Shown piece by piece: positions 27,484 through 36,369 of a stretch of 64,000 nt of DNA. Under the pieces are notes generated by a model, which did no database searches, had not been told where the DNA came from, and saw only the letters and a program-made list of their open reading frames with translations. Positions within the stretch are counted from its first letter, which is position 1. The number at the start of each line of letters is the position of its first letter. The position numbers and the translations under genes were made by a program. The stretch comes from Acidobacteriaceae bacterium KBS 89 (GTDB lineage Bacteria > Acidobacteriota > Terriglobia > Terriglobales > Acidobacteriaceae), in the NCBI GenBank assembly GCA_000381605.1, contig KB906756.1, positions 620,001 through 684,000 on the forward strand. The letters run 5' to 3'.

Positions 27484-27714
27484 TGTTTGATGGAGCTCTG
27501 CCGAACACAGAGAGAACAGTACCTATCTTTTCATGGCCACGGAGGAGGTCGCTGTGACCGAAGTGAGAATGAGACGTAAAGTTGTCTCTTTTCGGGTAAA
27601 GTTACACTGGTATCGCTTCGGACAACTGACTCAGGACGGAAGACCGCAGGGTCGCGGAATCGACCGCAAATAGTTGAAGTTTGTGCAATCTACTTCAGCT
27701 TCAGGTGCGTTTTT

Positions 27715-28281
27715 ATGTATAGAGAAACGGAACTCGTGAACTCTCCACCACCTTCGGGGCTGGACGACGCTTCCCTGCTGTCGCTGGTGCAGCGGGGTGA
27801 TGAGTCTGCGATGGCATCGCTGTTCGACCGTTACTCGAAGGTTGTGTATTCGGTCGCGCTACGAGTGCTGCGGGACCCGGCCTCAGCCGAGGATGTGTTA
27901 CAGGAAGTTTTTATGCAGATCTGGCGCAATCCCGATGGTTTTGTTGCAACTCGAGGCAGCCTTGGCGGCTGGCTGGCGGTGGTTGCGAGAAACCGGTCGA
28001 TCGATGCGTTGCGACGGAAGCGCCCGACGGAGCAGGTAGACGATATGGCGCTGGCTTCGAACTACAACCTGGCTGACGAAGCCGAGCGGAACAGTTTGAT
28101 GGAGAAGGCGCGTGGAGTGATTCAGCTGCTTCCGGTAGAGCAGCGCAAGACGCTGGAGATGGCATTTTTTGATGGACTGACGCACTCGGAGATCGCGGAG
28201 ATGACGGGCGACCCGCTGGGTACAGTGAAGACAAGAATACGCAGCGCGCTCACCTCGCTGAGAAAGGCGTTTACGGCATGA
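27715..28281 (+). CDS. ECF-type RNA polymerase sigma factor
   Basis: 188 residues. Region 2 covers about 28-95, with FDRYSKVVYSVALRVLRDPASAEDVLQEVF; region 4 covers about 125-185, with LPVEQRKTLEMAFFDGLTHSEIAE and a helix-turn-helix ending TVKTRIRSALTSLR. It is close to the SigK-like group. The next gene, its anti-sigma, starts inside its stop (ATGA at 28278), so the two are made together and the sigma is held until a signal arrives. Its promoter should lie in 27484-27714, often autoregulated, but I cannot fix the boxes. Confidence 0.94.
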   Translation: MYRETELVNSPPPSGLDDASLLSLVQRGDESAMASLFDRYSKVVYSVALRVLRDPASAEDVLQEVFMQIWRNPDGFVATRGSLGGWLAVVARNRSIDALRRKRPTEQVDDMALASNYNLADEAERNSLMEKARGVIQLLPVEQRKTLEMAFFDGLTHSEIAEMTGDPLGTVKTRIRSALTSLRKAFTA

Positions 28282-29222
28282 GCGAACCGCGGCGTATTAC
28301 CTCGGAAGATCTGGCGTTGTATGCGATGCAACTGCTATCGAAGGAGGAGACGGCAGAGGTCACGGCGTATCTGCAGGAGTCGGCAGAGGCGCGACGTGAG
28401 TTGGCCGAGATACAGGGAGACCTTGCGATCTATGCGCATACGGTCGACCTGCGCACGCCGCCTGCGCAGGCACGCGAACGGTTGATGAAGCAGGTGGCAC
28501 GAGAGAAGAAAGCGATTCCGATTGATCGACCGTCGGCGCCGGAGGCTCGTGCGGAAGCACCGGTAACCGCGGCTCGGACTGGTTCGGTCTTTGCCGAGGC
28601 GGCTGCGCGTATCGACGAGTCGGTAAACGAAGGCCGGTTGAACGGGCGCGGGCTGGACAGCAGCGATTATCTGGCGGAGGATGAGCAGCCGAAGCGTGGC
28701 GTTGTAGGTAAGGTGTTGCCGTGGATTGGGTGGGCGGCGGCGGCGGGGCTGGCGGTGACGACGTGGAACCTACACCAGGAGCGCGACTCGCTGCGTGGGG
28801 CCATGACGACGCAGGCTAGCCAGCTTGACCACGTGACAGCGGACGCCGAAGCGTCGCGGCAGGTGCTGGACGCGATGACGGACAGCTCGGCAATGCGGGT
28901 GACGCTAACCACGAAAGGGGCGACGGCTCCGCTTCCGACTGGAAGGGCAACGTATGTTGCGAATAAGGGAGCACTGATTTTTCTGGCGAGCAACCTGGAG
29001 CCGCTGCAGCCGTCGAAGACGTATGAACTTTGGCTGATTCCAGTGGGGGAGGGGCAGACGCCGATTCCCGCAGGGACGTTCCGACCGGATGCGCACGGCA
29101 ATGCCAGTGTGATCATGCCACCGATGCCAAAAGGGGTCGAGGCGAAGGCGTTTGGTGTGACGGTGGAGGATGAAGGCGGTGCCACGACGCCGACGCTGCC
29201 GATTGTTCTGGCCGGGGAATAA
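28278..29222 (+). CDS. Anti-sigma factor, RskA-like
   Basis: 314 residues. The N-terminal cytoplasmic domain has the helical ALYAMQLLSKEETAEVTAYL anti-sigma pattern without any zinc-binding HxxxCxxC, so it is a non-zinc type. A single membrane span lies near 152-165 (WIGWAAAAGLAVTTW), followed by a coiled region and the extracytoplasmic RskA domain 'PSKTYELWLIPVGEGQTPIPAG'. It binds the sigma encoded immediately upstream and probably releases it after regulated proteolysis. A perfect terminator follows 13 bases later. Confidence 0.92.
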   Translation: MSEPRRITSEDLALYAMQLLSKEETAEVTAYLQESAEARRELAEIQGDLAIYAHTVDLRTPPAQARERLMKQVAREKKAIPIDRPSAPEARAEAPVTAARTGSVFAEAAARIDESVNEGRLNGRGLDSSDYLAEDEQPKRGVVGKVLPWIGWAAAAGLAVTTWNLHQERDSLRGAMTTQASQLDHVTADAEASRQVLDAMTDSSAMRVTLTTKGATAPLPTGRATYVANKGALIFLASNLEPLQPSKTYELWLIPVGEGQTPIPAGTFRPDAHGNASVIMPPMPKGVEAKAFGVTVEDEGGATTPTLPIVLAGE

Positions 29223-29235
29223 CCGGAACGACAGA

Positions 29236-29277
29236 AATGCAATGGGCCATCCCGTTGTGGATGGCCCATTGCATTTT
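29236..29277 (+). terminator. Bidirectional intrinsic terminator
   Basis: An 18-base perfect stem (AAATGCAATGGGCCATCC and its complement) with a 6-base loop and A/T-rich flanks lies between the converging anti-sigma and lipoprotein genes. A-run before and T-run after let it serve both strands. Confidence 0.93.
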
Positions 29278-29320
29278 CTCTTGTGATGCTGCGTGTGAGG
29301 CGGCGTTTAGATCAGGACGC

Positions 29321-30814
29321 TTAGGGTTGGGTTACGCGAACGGAGACGCCGTTGCCCTGCAGGGGAATGGTGAGGTCGAGGGTGTCGATATCCGTGCGGA
29401 TGACGGTCAGGAAATTGGACTCCGGTGACGTGACGTAGACCTTGCCGGTGGGCGTTCCGTTGGTGACGGCAATGTAATTGGGGTGGCCGTTCAGCACAGG
29501 AGAGGCGGCGTTGAGGCTGAGGGGTATCGGGATCGTCGCGGTGACCGTGTTGGTGGTGAGGTTGACCACCGAGACGGTGCAGTTGCCGAGCGGAAGGGCT
29601 GCGGTAGGAGCGGCACAAGGCAGATTGGGGTTGCCGCTGTTGACGACGTAGGCGCGGCTGTTGATGGTGTCCTGCAGGACGCCGACCATGACGGGATTGA
29701 TGCCGACTGGGACAGTTGCGAGGACAGTGCCGAAGCCGAGCGCGTCGACGGGATTGTTCACGTCGCAGTTGGGATTGGATGGGAGCGCGTTCGCGGAACA
29801 AAGCGGGATGCTGATGATGCTGAGCGACCCGGCGTGAACGCCGTCTCCTGAGTTGGCAACAACCATTTCGTTGCGGGCTGGGGCGAAGTCGGCCCAGACC
29901 GGTCCGGCACCAACGACGATCGGGTTGGTGGCCCCTGGAGGCACGACGTCGGGCAGGTTTGTCTGCACGTTGATGACGCTTACGGTGCCGTCGGTTTTGT
30001 TCATGACGAAGGCGCGCTTGCCGTCGCCGGTCATAACGCCGTAGACAGGGCCGCGGCCGACGGTGATGGGATTGGGATCGATTGTGTTGCTCGTGGTCTC
30101 GATGGTGGAGACCTGGCCCGGGCCACCGGCGAGGTTCTGGTTGATCGCGAAGACGCGCGGAGCATTGGGTACGCCAGCTACGTAGATCGGGGTGAACGCT
30201 GGAGCAACGGCGAGCTGCTGCTGGAGATTGAGGGGTTGACCTGTGAACTGCGAGATTACGTTCAGACCCGGGTCGGTGACGTAGGTGTTCGCGCCCTGAG
30301 GATTGATGCTCACAGGGTTGGCGCCGGGAAGGAGAGTTGTTTGAAGGATGCTGCTGGTCAACAGCTGGGTGTCGATGTCGAAGGACGTAAGGGTGTGGTC
30401 GCTGTTGAGCGTATAGCCGGTGTTGCCGCCGCCGTTGAGTATGAGGTAGTACGGGTTGACGCCGATGTTGGCGGTGACCAGGACGGTGTCGCCCGAGAAG
30501 TCGACGAAGGTGACCAGACCGGGGGTCGGTCTGGCCGCGGTGCCAGTGGTGGAGACCGCCACGGCGAACTTCTGCGGCTGGGCTGCGGGTCCGACAGGGT
30601 TGATGGCGCTGACGACGGGGCGGTAGGTGTTGCCGCAGCCGGTGACAGCGATGAGACCGGCGGATGCCAAAGCAAGCGCGGATGCCGACCGGAGGGTCTG
30701 CGCTAAGGACCAAACGGCGCGCCGACGTGGGCGTGACTGGGTGTTTGCTTCTGCTTCAATTCTTGCTAAGTGCAAAACTGCTCCCGCGATAGTACTTGTG
30801 TTGGCTATGCTCAC
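29321..30814 (-). CDS. YncE-like beta-propeller lipoprotein
   Basis: 497 residues from a GTG at 30814; the frame continues upstream over the neighbour's start but is of poor composition there. A basic stretch (RPRRR) is followed by a hydrophobic run and lipobox VTGC near residue 57, giving an unusually long signal region, so an internal start is possible. The rest shows repeated blades such as 'TIDPNPITVGRGPVYGVMTGDGKRAFVMNK' broken into 'VSVINVQTN' and 'VVNSGN' turns, typical of seven-bladed YncE/YVTN propellers. These are surface binding proteins of unknown ligand in acidobacteria. Confidence 0.75.
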   Translation of the reverse strand: MSIANTSTIAGAVLHLARIEAEANTQSRPRRRAVWSLAQTLRSASALALASAGLIAVTGCGNTYRPVVSAINPVGPAAQPQKFAVAVSTTGTAARPTPGLVTFVDFSGDTVLVTANIGVNPYYLILNGGGNTGYTLNSDHTLTSFDIDTQLLTSSILQTTLLPGANPVSINPQGANTYVTDPGLNVISQFTGQPLNLQQQLAVAPAFTPIYVAGVPNAPRVFAINQNLAGGPGQVSTIETTSNTIDPNPITVGRGPVYGVMTGDGKRAFVMNKTDGTVSVINVQTNLPDVVPPGATNPIVVGAGPVWADFAPARNEMVVANSGDGVHAGSLSIISIPLCSANALPSNPNCDVNNPVDALGFGTVLATVPVGINPVMVGVLQDTINSRAYVVNSGNPNLPCAAPTAALPLGNCTVSVVNLTTNTVTATIPIPLSLNAASPVLNGHPNYIAVTNGTPTGKVYVTSPESNFLTVIRTDIDTLDLTIPLQGNGVSVRVTQP

Positions 30815-30852
30815 GTTTGATTGTAAATGACTGCGACGGGTAATGTTGAGCG

Positions 30853-31791
30853 ATGGGCAAGGAAATACAGGTGGTCGAGGGAGATACGGGGTGGAGGAAG
30901 GCGATTCCGGAGGGGCGGGATCGATTGCAGTCGAGGATGCTGGTTTGGATTGTGGGGGCGCTGCTGGTGTGGATGAGCGAATGGACGCTCGAACGATACT
31001 ATGTTGGCCTTTGGCACAATCCAGCACCTGTTCTGGCTGCGTTTGGAATCAGCGCGGCTTTTGCTGTTCTTGTGCTAATTCTGCGCGCCGCGACGGTTGC
31101 AGGAGCCGTATTCGGCGGGATGATTTGCCTATTGCTGGTCAATGGAACAGTGACGCGGCAGTTTACGATACTTCGTTCCGCATTGGCGCCGTTGGCTTTG
31201 TTGTTCGTACTGACCTTTCTTGCAACGCGAGCGGGGCGCAAGAGAAAGGTGGAGGCCGGACTGTCAGAAGAGCGCAAAGGACGGAGTGCGGCGCAGGTGA
31301 TTGCAAACTTGGCGATCGCAGCACTCAGCGTCACCATACTCGGAATCGCCGTCGAACAAAAGGGTTTCGGGCCCTTCATGGGCTCCATGTTTAAGATTCC
31401 GATGAAATTGATGTGCCTTGCAGCATTGGTAGAGGCAACCGCAGATACGGTGTCTTCAGAGATCGGGCAGGCGTTTGGTGGAAGACCGATGATGTTGTTG
31501 GGTCTGCAACGTGTCGAGCGGGGGACGGATGGTGCGGTGACGCTGTTGGGCTCGGCTGCAGGAGTTTTAGCGGGCGGTATGGTGACCGTGGCGGGGATAT
31601 GGGGACTGCAGCTGAAGGTGGACGAAGCAGCGATTGCTTTTGGGGCCGGAATCTGCGGATTGTTCTTTGACAGCCTGCTGGGCGCGACCGTGGAGCGACG
31701 GGGATGGGTGGGAAATGACCTAGTCAACTTCACATCGACGATATTCGCGGCTGGACTGGCAAGGACGATTTACCACTGGATCAATTTCTAG
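30853..31791 (+). CDS. DUF92-family integral membrane protein
   Basis: 312 residues with about seven hydrophobic spans. The motifs TVAGAVFGGMICLLLVNG, AALVEATADTVSSEIGQ and GAGICGLFFDSLLGATVERRGWVGNDLVNF are those of DUF92 (TIGR00297). The plant member VTE6 is a phytyl-phosphate kinase; bacterial roles are mostly unknown but a CTP-dependent kinase of a membrane isoprenoid phosphate is plausible. It diverges from the propeller gene with only 38 bases between starts. Confidence 0.85.
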   Translation: MGKEIQVVEGDTGWRKAIPEGRDRLQSRMLVWIVGALLVWMSEWTLERYYVGLWHNPAPVLAAFGISAAFAVLVLILRAATVAGAVFGGMICLLLVNGTVTRQFTILRSALAPLALLFVLTFLATRAGRKRKVEAGLSEERKGRSAAQVIANLAIAALSVTILGIAVEQKGFGPFMGSMFKIPMKLMCLAALVEATADTVSSEIGQAFGGRPMMLLGLQRVERGTDGAVTLLGSAAGVLAGGMVTVAGIWGLQLKVDEAAIAFGAGICGLFFDSLLGATVERRGWVGNDLVNFTSTIFAAGLARTIYHWINF

Positions 31792-31833
31792 CGTCGTGAA
31801 TATCTGGTTCACCTTGACGCCGGCTGTCAGACG

Positions 31834-32469
31834 TCAGATGTTGATGTTGAGCCGCATGGCGGTGTAGCTGACGATCTCGTGGAAGTAACGCATCGCGAGG
31901 TCGTAGGTGCTGATGTGGCCGAGGGCGGGCCGCGGTGAGGTGTAGACATCGAGGCCGGCATCTTTGCAGAGCTCGCGGATACGGAAGAGGTGGGTCGCGT
32001 CGGAGACGACGACGATGTGGTGGAGATTGTTTTCGCGGGCGATCGCGGCGAGGCGGTGGACCTGTTGCTCGGTGTCGACGGAATGGGTCTCGGCGATGAT
32101 GCTGCCGAAGGGAATTCCGTTGGCGAGGAGATAGTCGCGGCCGACGCCGCCTTCGGTGTTACCAGAATCTTTGTCGCTGCCGCCGCCGAGGGTGATGACG
32201 AGTGGGGCGATCTGCTTGCGATAGAGGTCGACGGCGTGGTCGAGCCGGGCGTGAAGGACGGGCGAGGGACGACCGGAGTACTCGGCAGCACCGAAGACAG
32301 CGATAGCGTCGGCGGGCACTGCGTTGTCCTGGTTGGCGACGGTGGAGATCTCCTGGTAGACCCAGACGCACCATGCGATCGCGACCAGCAAGATCATCCC
32401 GAGGAGCCTGCGGAGGAGGAGACCGCGGGGGGTGCTTCGGCGTCGCAGATTGGAAGGAGGGGCGATCAT
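31834..32469 (-). CDS. YdcF/SanA-type DUF218 membrane-anchored protein
   Basis: 211 residues from ATG at 32469. A basic N-terminus and one membrane span (about 20-40) precede the DUF218 domain with VFGAAEYSGRPSP, LVITLGGGSDKD, TEGGVGRDYLLANGIP and VVVSDATHLFRI. SanA is needed for envelope barrier function at high temperature or with vancomycin; YdcF binds SAM. The domain probably works outside the cytoplasm on a cell-wall precursor or nucleotide, but that is not shown. It lies 42 bases from the converging DUF92 gene. Confidence 0.88.
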   Translation of the reverse strand: MIAPPSNLRRRSTPRGLLLRRLLGMILLVAIAWCVWVYQEISTVANQDNAVPADAIAVFGAAEYSGRPSPVLHARLDHAVDLYRKQIAPLVITLGGGSDKDSGNTEGGVGRDYLLANGIPFGSIIAETHSVDTEQQVHRLAAIARENNLHHIVVVSDATHLFRIRELCKDAGLDVYTSPRPALGHISTYDLAMRYFHEIVSYTAMRLNINI

Positions 32470-32612
32470 CGTGGTTGAAGAGCGTGGTGTGAGAAGAGTA
32501 AGCGGAGCCCAGTCTACCGGAGCAACTTTGTCATGTGCCAGCCGTGACTCATCGAGTTTACAGGGGAGGCCCGGCTGCTCGACGGAATAATTGTGGTTGT
32601 TTGGGCAGTGGG

Positions 32613-33257
32613 CTAATGCTGGAGCGCCAGGGCAATCTCGTGGGTGGGGATTGCGCCTTCGCGGAGGATCATCCACGAGTTGCCACCACCGGAGAGGTCG
32701 ACGATGGTAGTGGCGGTAGTGCGGGCGGTGGGGCCGCCGTCGACGATGAGCGGAAGCTTGTCGCCAAGTTGCTCGCGGACGCCCAAAGGGGTGGTGCACT
32801 CGGGCAGGCCCGAAAGATTGGCCGAGGTGGCGGTGATGGGCAGGCCGAGGCGGCTGACGACAGCGCGGGGGATGGCCGCCTCGGGGACGCGGAGGGCGAG
32901 GTTGCCGGTATTGGCGGTGACGCGCAAGGGGAGCCGGGAGCCTGCTTTGACAATGATGGTGAGAGGCCCGGGCCAGAACTTCTCGGCGAGGCGGTCGAAG
33001 GCGGTATCGAGTTGACGCGCGAGTTCGTAGGCCTGGGCGACCTCGGCGATGAGCAGGGAGAGAGGTTTGTGGCGGGCGCGAGTTTTAATTTCGTAGATTC
33101 GCTCGACGGCACGGAGATTGACCGGATCGACGGCGAGGCCGTAGAAGGTGTCGGTGGGTAGCGCAACGACGTTGCCGCTGCTGAGGCTCGTGACGACGTA
33201 GTTGATGAGCGCTGCCTCGGGCTCGTCGGGATGGATACGGAGGGTTTCGGCCGTCAA
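32613..33257 (-). CDS. L-threonylcarbamoyladenylate synthase (Sua5/YciO/YrdC family)
   Basis: 214 residues. This enzyme makes threonylcarbamoyl-AMP from threonine, bicarbonate and ATP, the first step to t6A37 in tRNA. Conserved features are VVALPTDTFYGLAVD (about 30-44), KTRARHKPLSLLI, KFWPGPLTIIVK and the later LPITATSANLSG. The length fits the short TsaC form without the Sua5 C-terminal domain, though YciO relatives share the fold. It is divergent from the SpoU methyltransferase. Confidence 0.92.
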   Translation of the reverse strand: MTAETLRIHPDEPEAALINYVVTSLSSGNVVALPTDTFYGLAVDPVNLRAVERIYEIKTRARHKPLSLLIAEVAQAYELARQLDTAFDRLAEKFWPGPLTIIVKAGSRLPLRVTANTGNLALRVPEAAIPRAVVSRLGLPITATSANLSGLPECTTPLGVREQLGDKLPLIVDGGPTARTTATTIVDLSGGGNSWMILREGAIPTHEIALALQH

Positions 33258-33401
33258 AATCTGGCTCCTGTGGCATGTGCTCGGCCCTGGTGGGCCGGGA
33301 GTTGCGAAGTAAGACCGCAGTCTCGCACCTTAGCATACTGCTGCTGTGGGCTCAAAGACAGCGAAGTGGGAGGCAGGTGCGACGGCGTAAGATTTCACCA
33401 G

Positions 33402-34214
33402 ATGCTTATTCCGGAGATGGTGATTTCTAGCAGGACGAATGCGCGGGTGAAGCAGCTACGGGCAGCGTTTCAAGGCCATGCCCGGCTAAGTGGAGGGATG
33501 GTCGCGATTGAAGGCGACCACCTGATGGAAGAGGCATTGCGCGGTGGGATGGTGCTCAAGACAGTGTTTGTGAGTGAACGGCGCGAGGTTCCGAAGATTG
33601 TGCCGCGTGGAGTCGAGGTGCTTCGGCTGGCTGAGGATGTGTTTGGGAGTGTGGTGGAGACGCAGTCGCCGCAGGGGGTTGCTGCTTTGCTGGTGCCTCC
33701 GGTTTTTGTTGTGGACGATGTGGTTGGTGAGGCCTCGGACTCGCTGATTTTGATTGCGGTGGGCTTGCAGGATCCGGGGAATCTGGGGACGCTGGTGCGG
33801 TCTGCGGAGGCGTTTGGTGCGACTGGCGTGCTGACTACACCTGGGACAGTGAGTGGTTGGAACCAGAAGGCGCTGCGGGCAAGTGTGGGGAGCGTGTTTC
33901 GGGTGCCGGTGGTGGGAGTGACGACATCTGAGATTGAAGAGTTGAAAGGGCGTGGAGTGAGATTGATTGCGGCTGTTGGTTCGCATGATGCTGGCGTGAC
34001 CGCGGCGCAGGAGATGGACTTCACGGGAGCGTGCGCGTTGATGATCGGCAATGAAGGAAGCGGATTGAGCGCGGAGTGGACGGAGATGTGCGATGCGCGG
34101 GTGACGATTCCCTGCCCCGGCGATGTGGAGAGTTTGAATGCTGCTGTGGCCGGGTCTTTGTTGCTGTATGAGGCCTCGCGGCAGAGAGCAGCGCATGGGA
34201 GCGTGGCGCAATGA
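33402..34214 (+). CDS. SpoU/TrmH-family RNA 2'-O-methyltransferase
   Basis: 270 residues from ATG at 33402; an upstream extension in frame is not protein-like. An N-terminal substrate domain opens with 'TNARVKQLRAAFQGHARLSGGMVAIEGDHLMEEAL', seen in 23S rRNA methyltransferases of the TsnR/RlmB type. The knotted SPOUT core holds VGLQDPGNLGTLVRSAEAFG, LMIGNEGSGLS and PCPGDVESLNAAVAGSLLLYE, the three SpoU motifs. The target base cannot be named. Its stop overlaps the start of rarA (ATGA at 34211). Confidence 0.92.
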   Translation: MLIPEMVISSRTNARVKQLRAAFQGHARLSGGMVAIEGDHLMEEALRGGMVLKTVFVSERREVPKIVPRGVEVLRLAEDVFGSVVETQSPQGVAALLVPPVFVVDDVVGEASDSLILIAVGLQDPGNLGTLVRSAEAFGATGVLTTPGTVSGWNQKALRASVGSVFRVPVVGVTTSEIEELKGRGVRLIAAVGSHDAGVTAAQEMDFTGACALMIGNEGSGLSAEWTEMCDARVTIPCPGDVESLNAAVAGSLLLYEASRQRAAHGSVAQ

Positions 34215-35581
34215 GTCTGTTTGATACATCGCCGATGAATGCTGCGGCGAGCCAGTCTGGTCGTGGACGGCGGGCGCCGCTGGCCGAGAGGATGCGTCCG
34301 AGGACTCTGGATGAATATGTGGGGCAGGAGCATCTGCTTGGGCCGGGAAAGCCGTTGCGGTTGGCGATTGAAGGCGATGATCCGACTTCGATGATCTTTT
34401 GGGGGCCTCCAGGGACGGGGAAGACGACGCTGGCCAAAATCATTGCGCAGATGACACAGGCGAGTTTTATTGAGTTCTCTGCTGTAATGAGTGGGATCAA
34501 AGAGATCAAGAATGTGATGGTGGAGGCGGAGAAAGCTGCGAGCTTCGGGTCGCGGACGATTTTGTTTGTCGATGAGATTCACCGGTTCAATAAGGCTCAG
34601 CAGGATGCGTTTTTGCCTTATGTGGAACGGGGGACGATCCGGTTGATCGGGGCGACGACGGAGAACCCTTCGTTTGAGATCAATGCGGCGCTGCTGTCGC
34701 GGTGCAGGGTTTATACGCTGGTGGCGTTAACGGAAGCGCAGATTGTTGGGCTTCTGCGGCGGGCGCTTGCCGATGCAGAGCGCGGGTTGGGAGCGAGTGG
34801 AGTGGCGGCGGAGGATGAGGCTCTGGCGACGATTGCTTCTTATTCGAGTGGAGACGCTCGGAATGCTTTGAATGCGCTGGATGTGGCGGCGAAGCTGGCT
34901 GAGGGCCGTGGAGAGAAGCTGATTACCAAGGCAGTGGCAGCGGAGGCACTGCAGAGGAGAGTGTTGCTGTACGACAAGAAGGGCGAGCAGCACTACGACA
35001 TTATTTCAGCGCTGCATAAGAGTGTGAGGAACTCCGATCCGGATGCGGCCATGTATTGGTTGGGACGAATGCTTGAGGCGGGAGAGGACCCGATGTATTG
35101 CGCGCGAAGAATTGTGCGGATGGCTGTGGAGGACATTGGGCTGGCTGCACCGGAGGCGTTGAATCTTTGCCTGAGCGCTAAGGACGCAATGCATTTTTTG
35201 GGGCATCCGGAGGGCGAACTTGCGCTGGCACAGGCTGTCGTTTATCTGGCGTTGGCGCCCAAATCGAATGCTGTTTACACGGCGTATGGCGCAGTTCTTG
35301 CAGACATTGAAGCGACTGCGGCAGAACCTGTGCCGCTGCATCTGCGGAACGCTCCGACGAAGCTGATGAAGGAGCTGGACTACGGGAAGGACTATGAGTA
35401 CGCGCACGATCTCGAGGGGCGCGTGGCGGACATGGAGTGTTTGCCGGCGGGGCTTGCGGGGCGGCGGTATTATCGACCGACGAATCAGGGCCGGGAGAAG
35501 CTGCTGGGGCAGCGGATGGATGAGATTGCGCGGATCAAGGAAGCCAAACGGCGTAACAGTGATTCGAAGAATAAAGACTGA
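34211..35581 (+). CDS. rarA: Replication-associated recombination protein A (AAA+ ATPase)
   Basis: 456 residues. RarA (MgsA) acts at stalled replication forks with SSB. Walker A GPPGTGKTT is at 65-73, Walker B FVDEIHRFNKAQQDAF, sensor 1 GATTENPSFEIN, then the C-terminal tetramerisation domain with 'HYDIISALHKSVRNSDPDAAMYW' and 'GHPEGELALAQAVVYLA'. The N-terminal APLAERMRPRTLDEYVGQEHLL is standard. Translation is coupled to the SpoU gene. Confidence 0.96.
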   Translation: MSLFDTSPMNAAASQSGRGRRAPLAERMRPRTLDEYVGQEHLLGPGKPLRLAIEGDDPTSMIFWGPPGTGKTTLAKIIAQMTQASFIEFSAVMSGIKEIKNVMVEAEKAASFGSRTILFVDEIHRFNKAQQDAFLPYVERGTIRLIGATTENPSFEINAALLSRCRVYTLVALTEAQIVGLLRRALADAERGLGASGVAAEDEALATIASYSSGDARNALNALDVAAKLAEGRGEKLITKAVAAEALQRRVLLYDKKGEQHYDIISALHKSVRNSDPDAAMYWLGRMLEAGEDPMYCARRIVRMAVEDIGLAAPEALNLCLSAKDAMHFLGHPEGELALAQAVVYLALAPKSNAVYTAYGAVLADIEATAAEPVPLHLRNAPTKLMKELDYGKDYEYAHDLEGRVADMECLPAGLAGRRYYRPTNQGREKLLGQRMDEIARIKEAKRRNSDSKNKD

Positions 35582-35603
35582 TAAGACGTTTCTGTAAGAG
35601 AGG

Positions 35604-36215
35604 TCAGTGGGCGTATTTGACGCTGCAGCCGTAGGGGCGGGTGCTCGCGACCGGTACTGGTTTGCCGGACATGGCTGCGGTTAGTGTTTCGTTCAAGTAG
35701 TTGCGAGCGCCCTTGAGATCTTCCTGATCAGGCGTTGGTTTGTCGTCGAGTGCGCCCTGGTAGATGAGCTTGCCGGTGGGGTCGATGACGAAGATGTGGG
35801 GTGTGGTTTTGGCTTCGTAGAGACGTCCGATGGTGCCGGTGGGATCGAGGAGCGCTGCAGTGGGGGCGGCGCTCATTTTCTTTAGGTAGGTGTTTTCTTC
35901 GGACGGCGTGACGTAGCCCTGCTCGCCGGGGGCGGAGGAGATGACGGAGAACCAGATGACGCCCTTCGCGGTCCACTCTTTTTGCTGAGCCTCGATGCTG
36001 CCGCTGAGGTAGTGCTTGCGGTCGTAGGGGCAGCCCTGGTTCGCCCATTCGAGGACGACGAACTTGCCGCGGTAGTCGGAGAGGGAGTGCTGGGCCCCGT
36101 TGGAGTCGGTGCCTTTGAAGTTGGGAGCAGAGGTACCGGGAGCTACGGCCAGCGCGGGAAGAGTGATCGTGGCAAGGGCGATGGCGAGGAGTTTGCGGGT
36201 CGCTGCATGAGTCAT
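35604..36215 (-). CDS. Secreted thioredoxin-fold (AhpC/TSA-like) protein
   Basis: 203 residues from ATG at 36215 with GGAGG nearby. A signal peptide (1-25, ending AVA) precedes a redoxin domain. The only active-site-like cysteine is Cys62 in WANQGCPYDRKHY, where most family members with this layout have a single peroxidatic-type Cys; the KTTPHIFVID strand gives the cis-Pro. It is thus a one-Cys redoxin working in the periplasm, rather than a CxxC reductase. A late second Cys (GCSVKYAH end) could form a disulfide. Confidence 0.85.
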   Translation of the reverse strand: MTHAATRKLLAIALATITLPALAVAPGTSAPNFKGTDSNGAQHSLSDYRGKFVVLEWANQGCPYDRKHYLSGSIEAQQKEWTAKGVIWFSVISSAPGEQGYVTPSEENTYLKKMSAAPTAALLDPTGTIGRLYEAKTTPHIFVIDPTGKLIYQGALDDKPTPDQEDLKGARNYLNETLTAAMSGKPVPVASTRPYGCSVKYAH

Positions 36216-36369
36216 GGGATTGCCTCCACAACTGCTGTCTGGTGGTATTTTGCAACCGCTTCCAGACCAGATGTAAGGTTCGACGGTAGCCACGTGGGAA
36301 AGGTAATCACGGACTATTCGTCAAGCAATCCGTGCGTTTCTGGGCGACGGTCGGAGGGTTAAGCCCGCG

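Noticed and set aside
27484..27714. Riboswitch or structured RNA ahead of the sigma gene
   Set aside because: GC-rich short stems occur, but no conserved riboswitch core is recognisable.
29307..30713. 468-codon frame in another register of the propeller gene
   Set aside because: It is Arg/His/Gln-rich low-complexity shadow; the propeller frame has lipobox and blade motifs.
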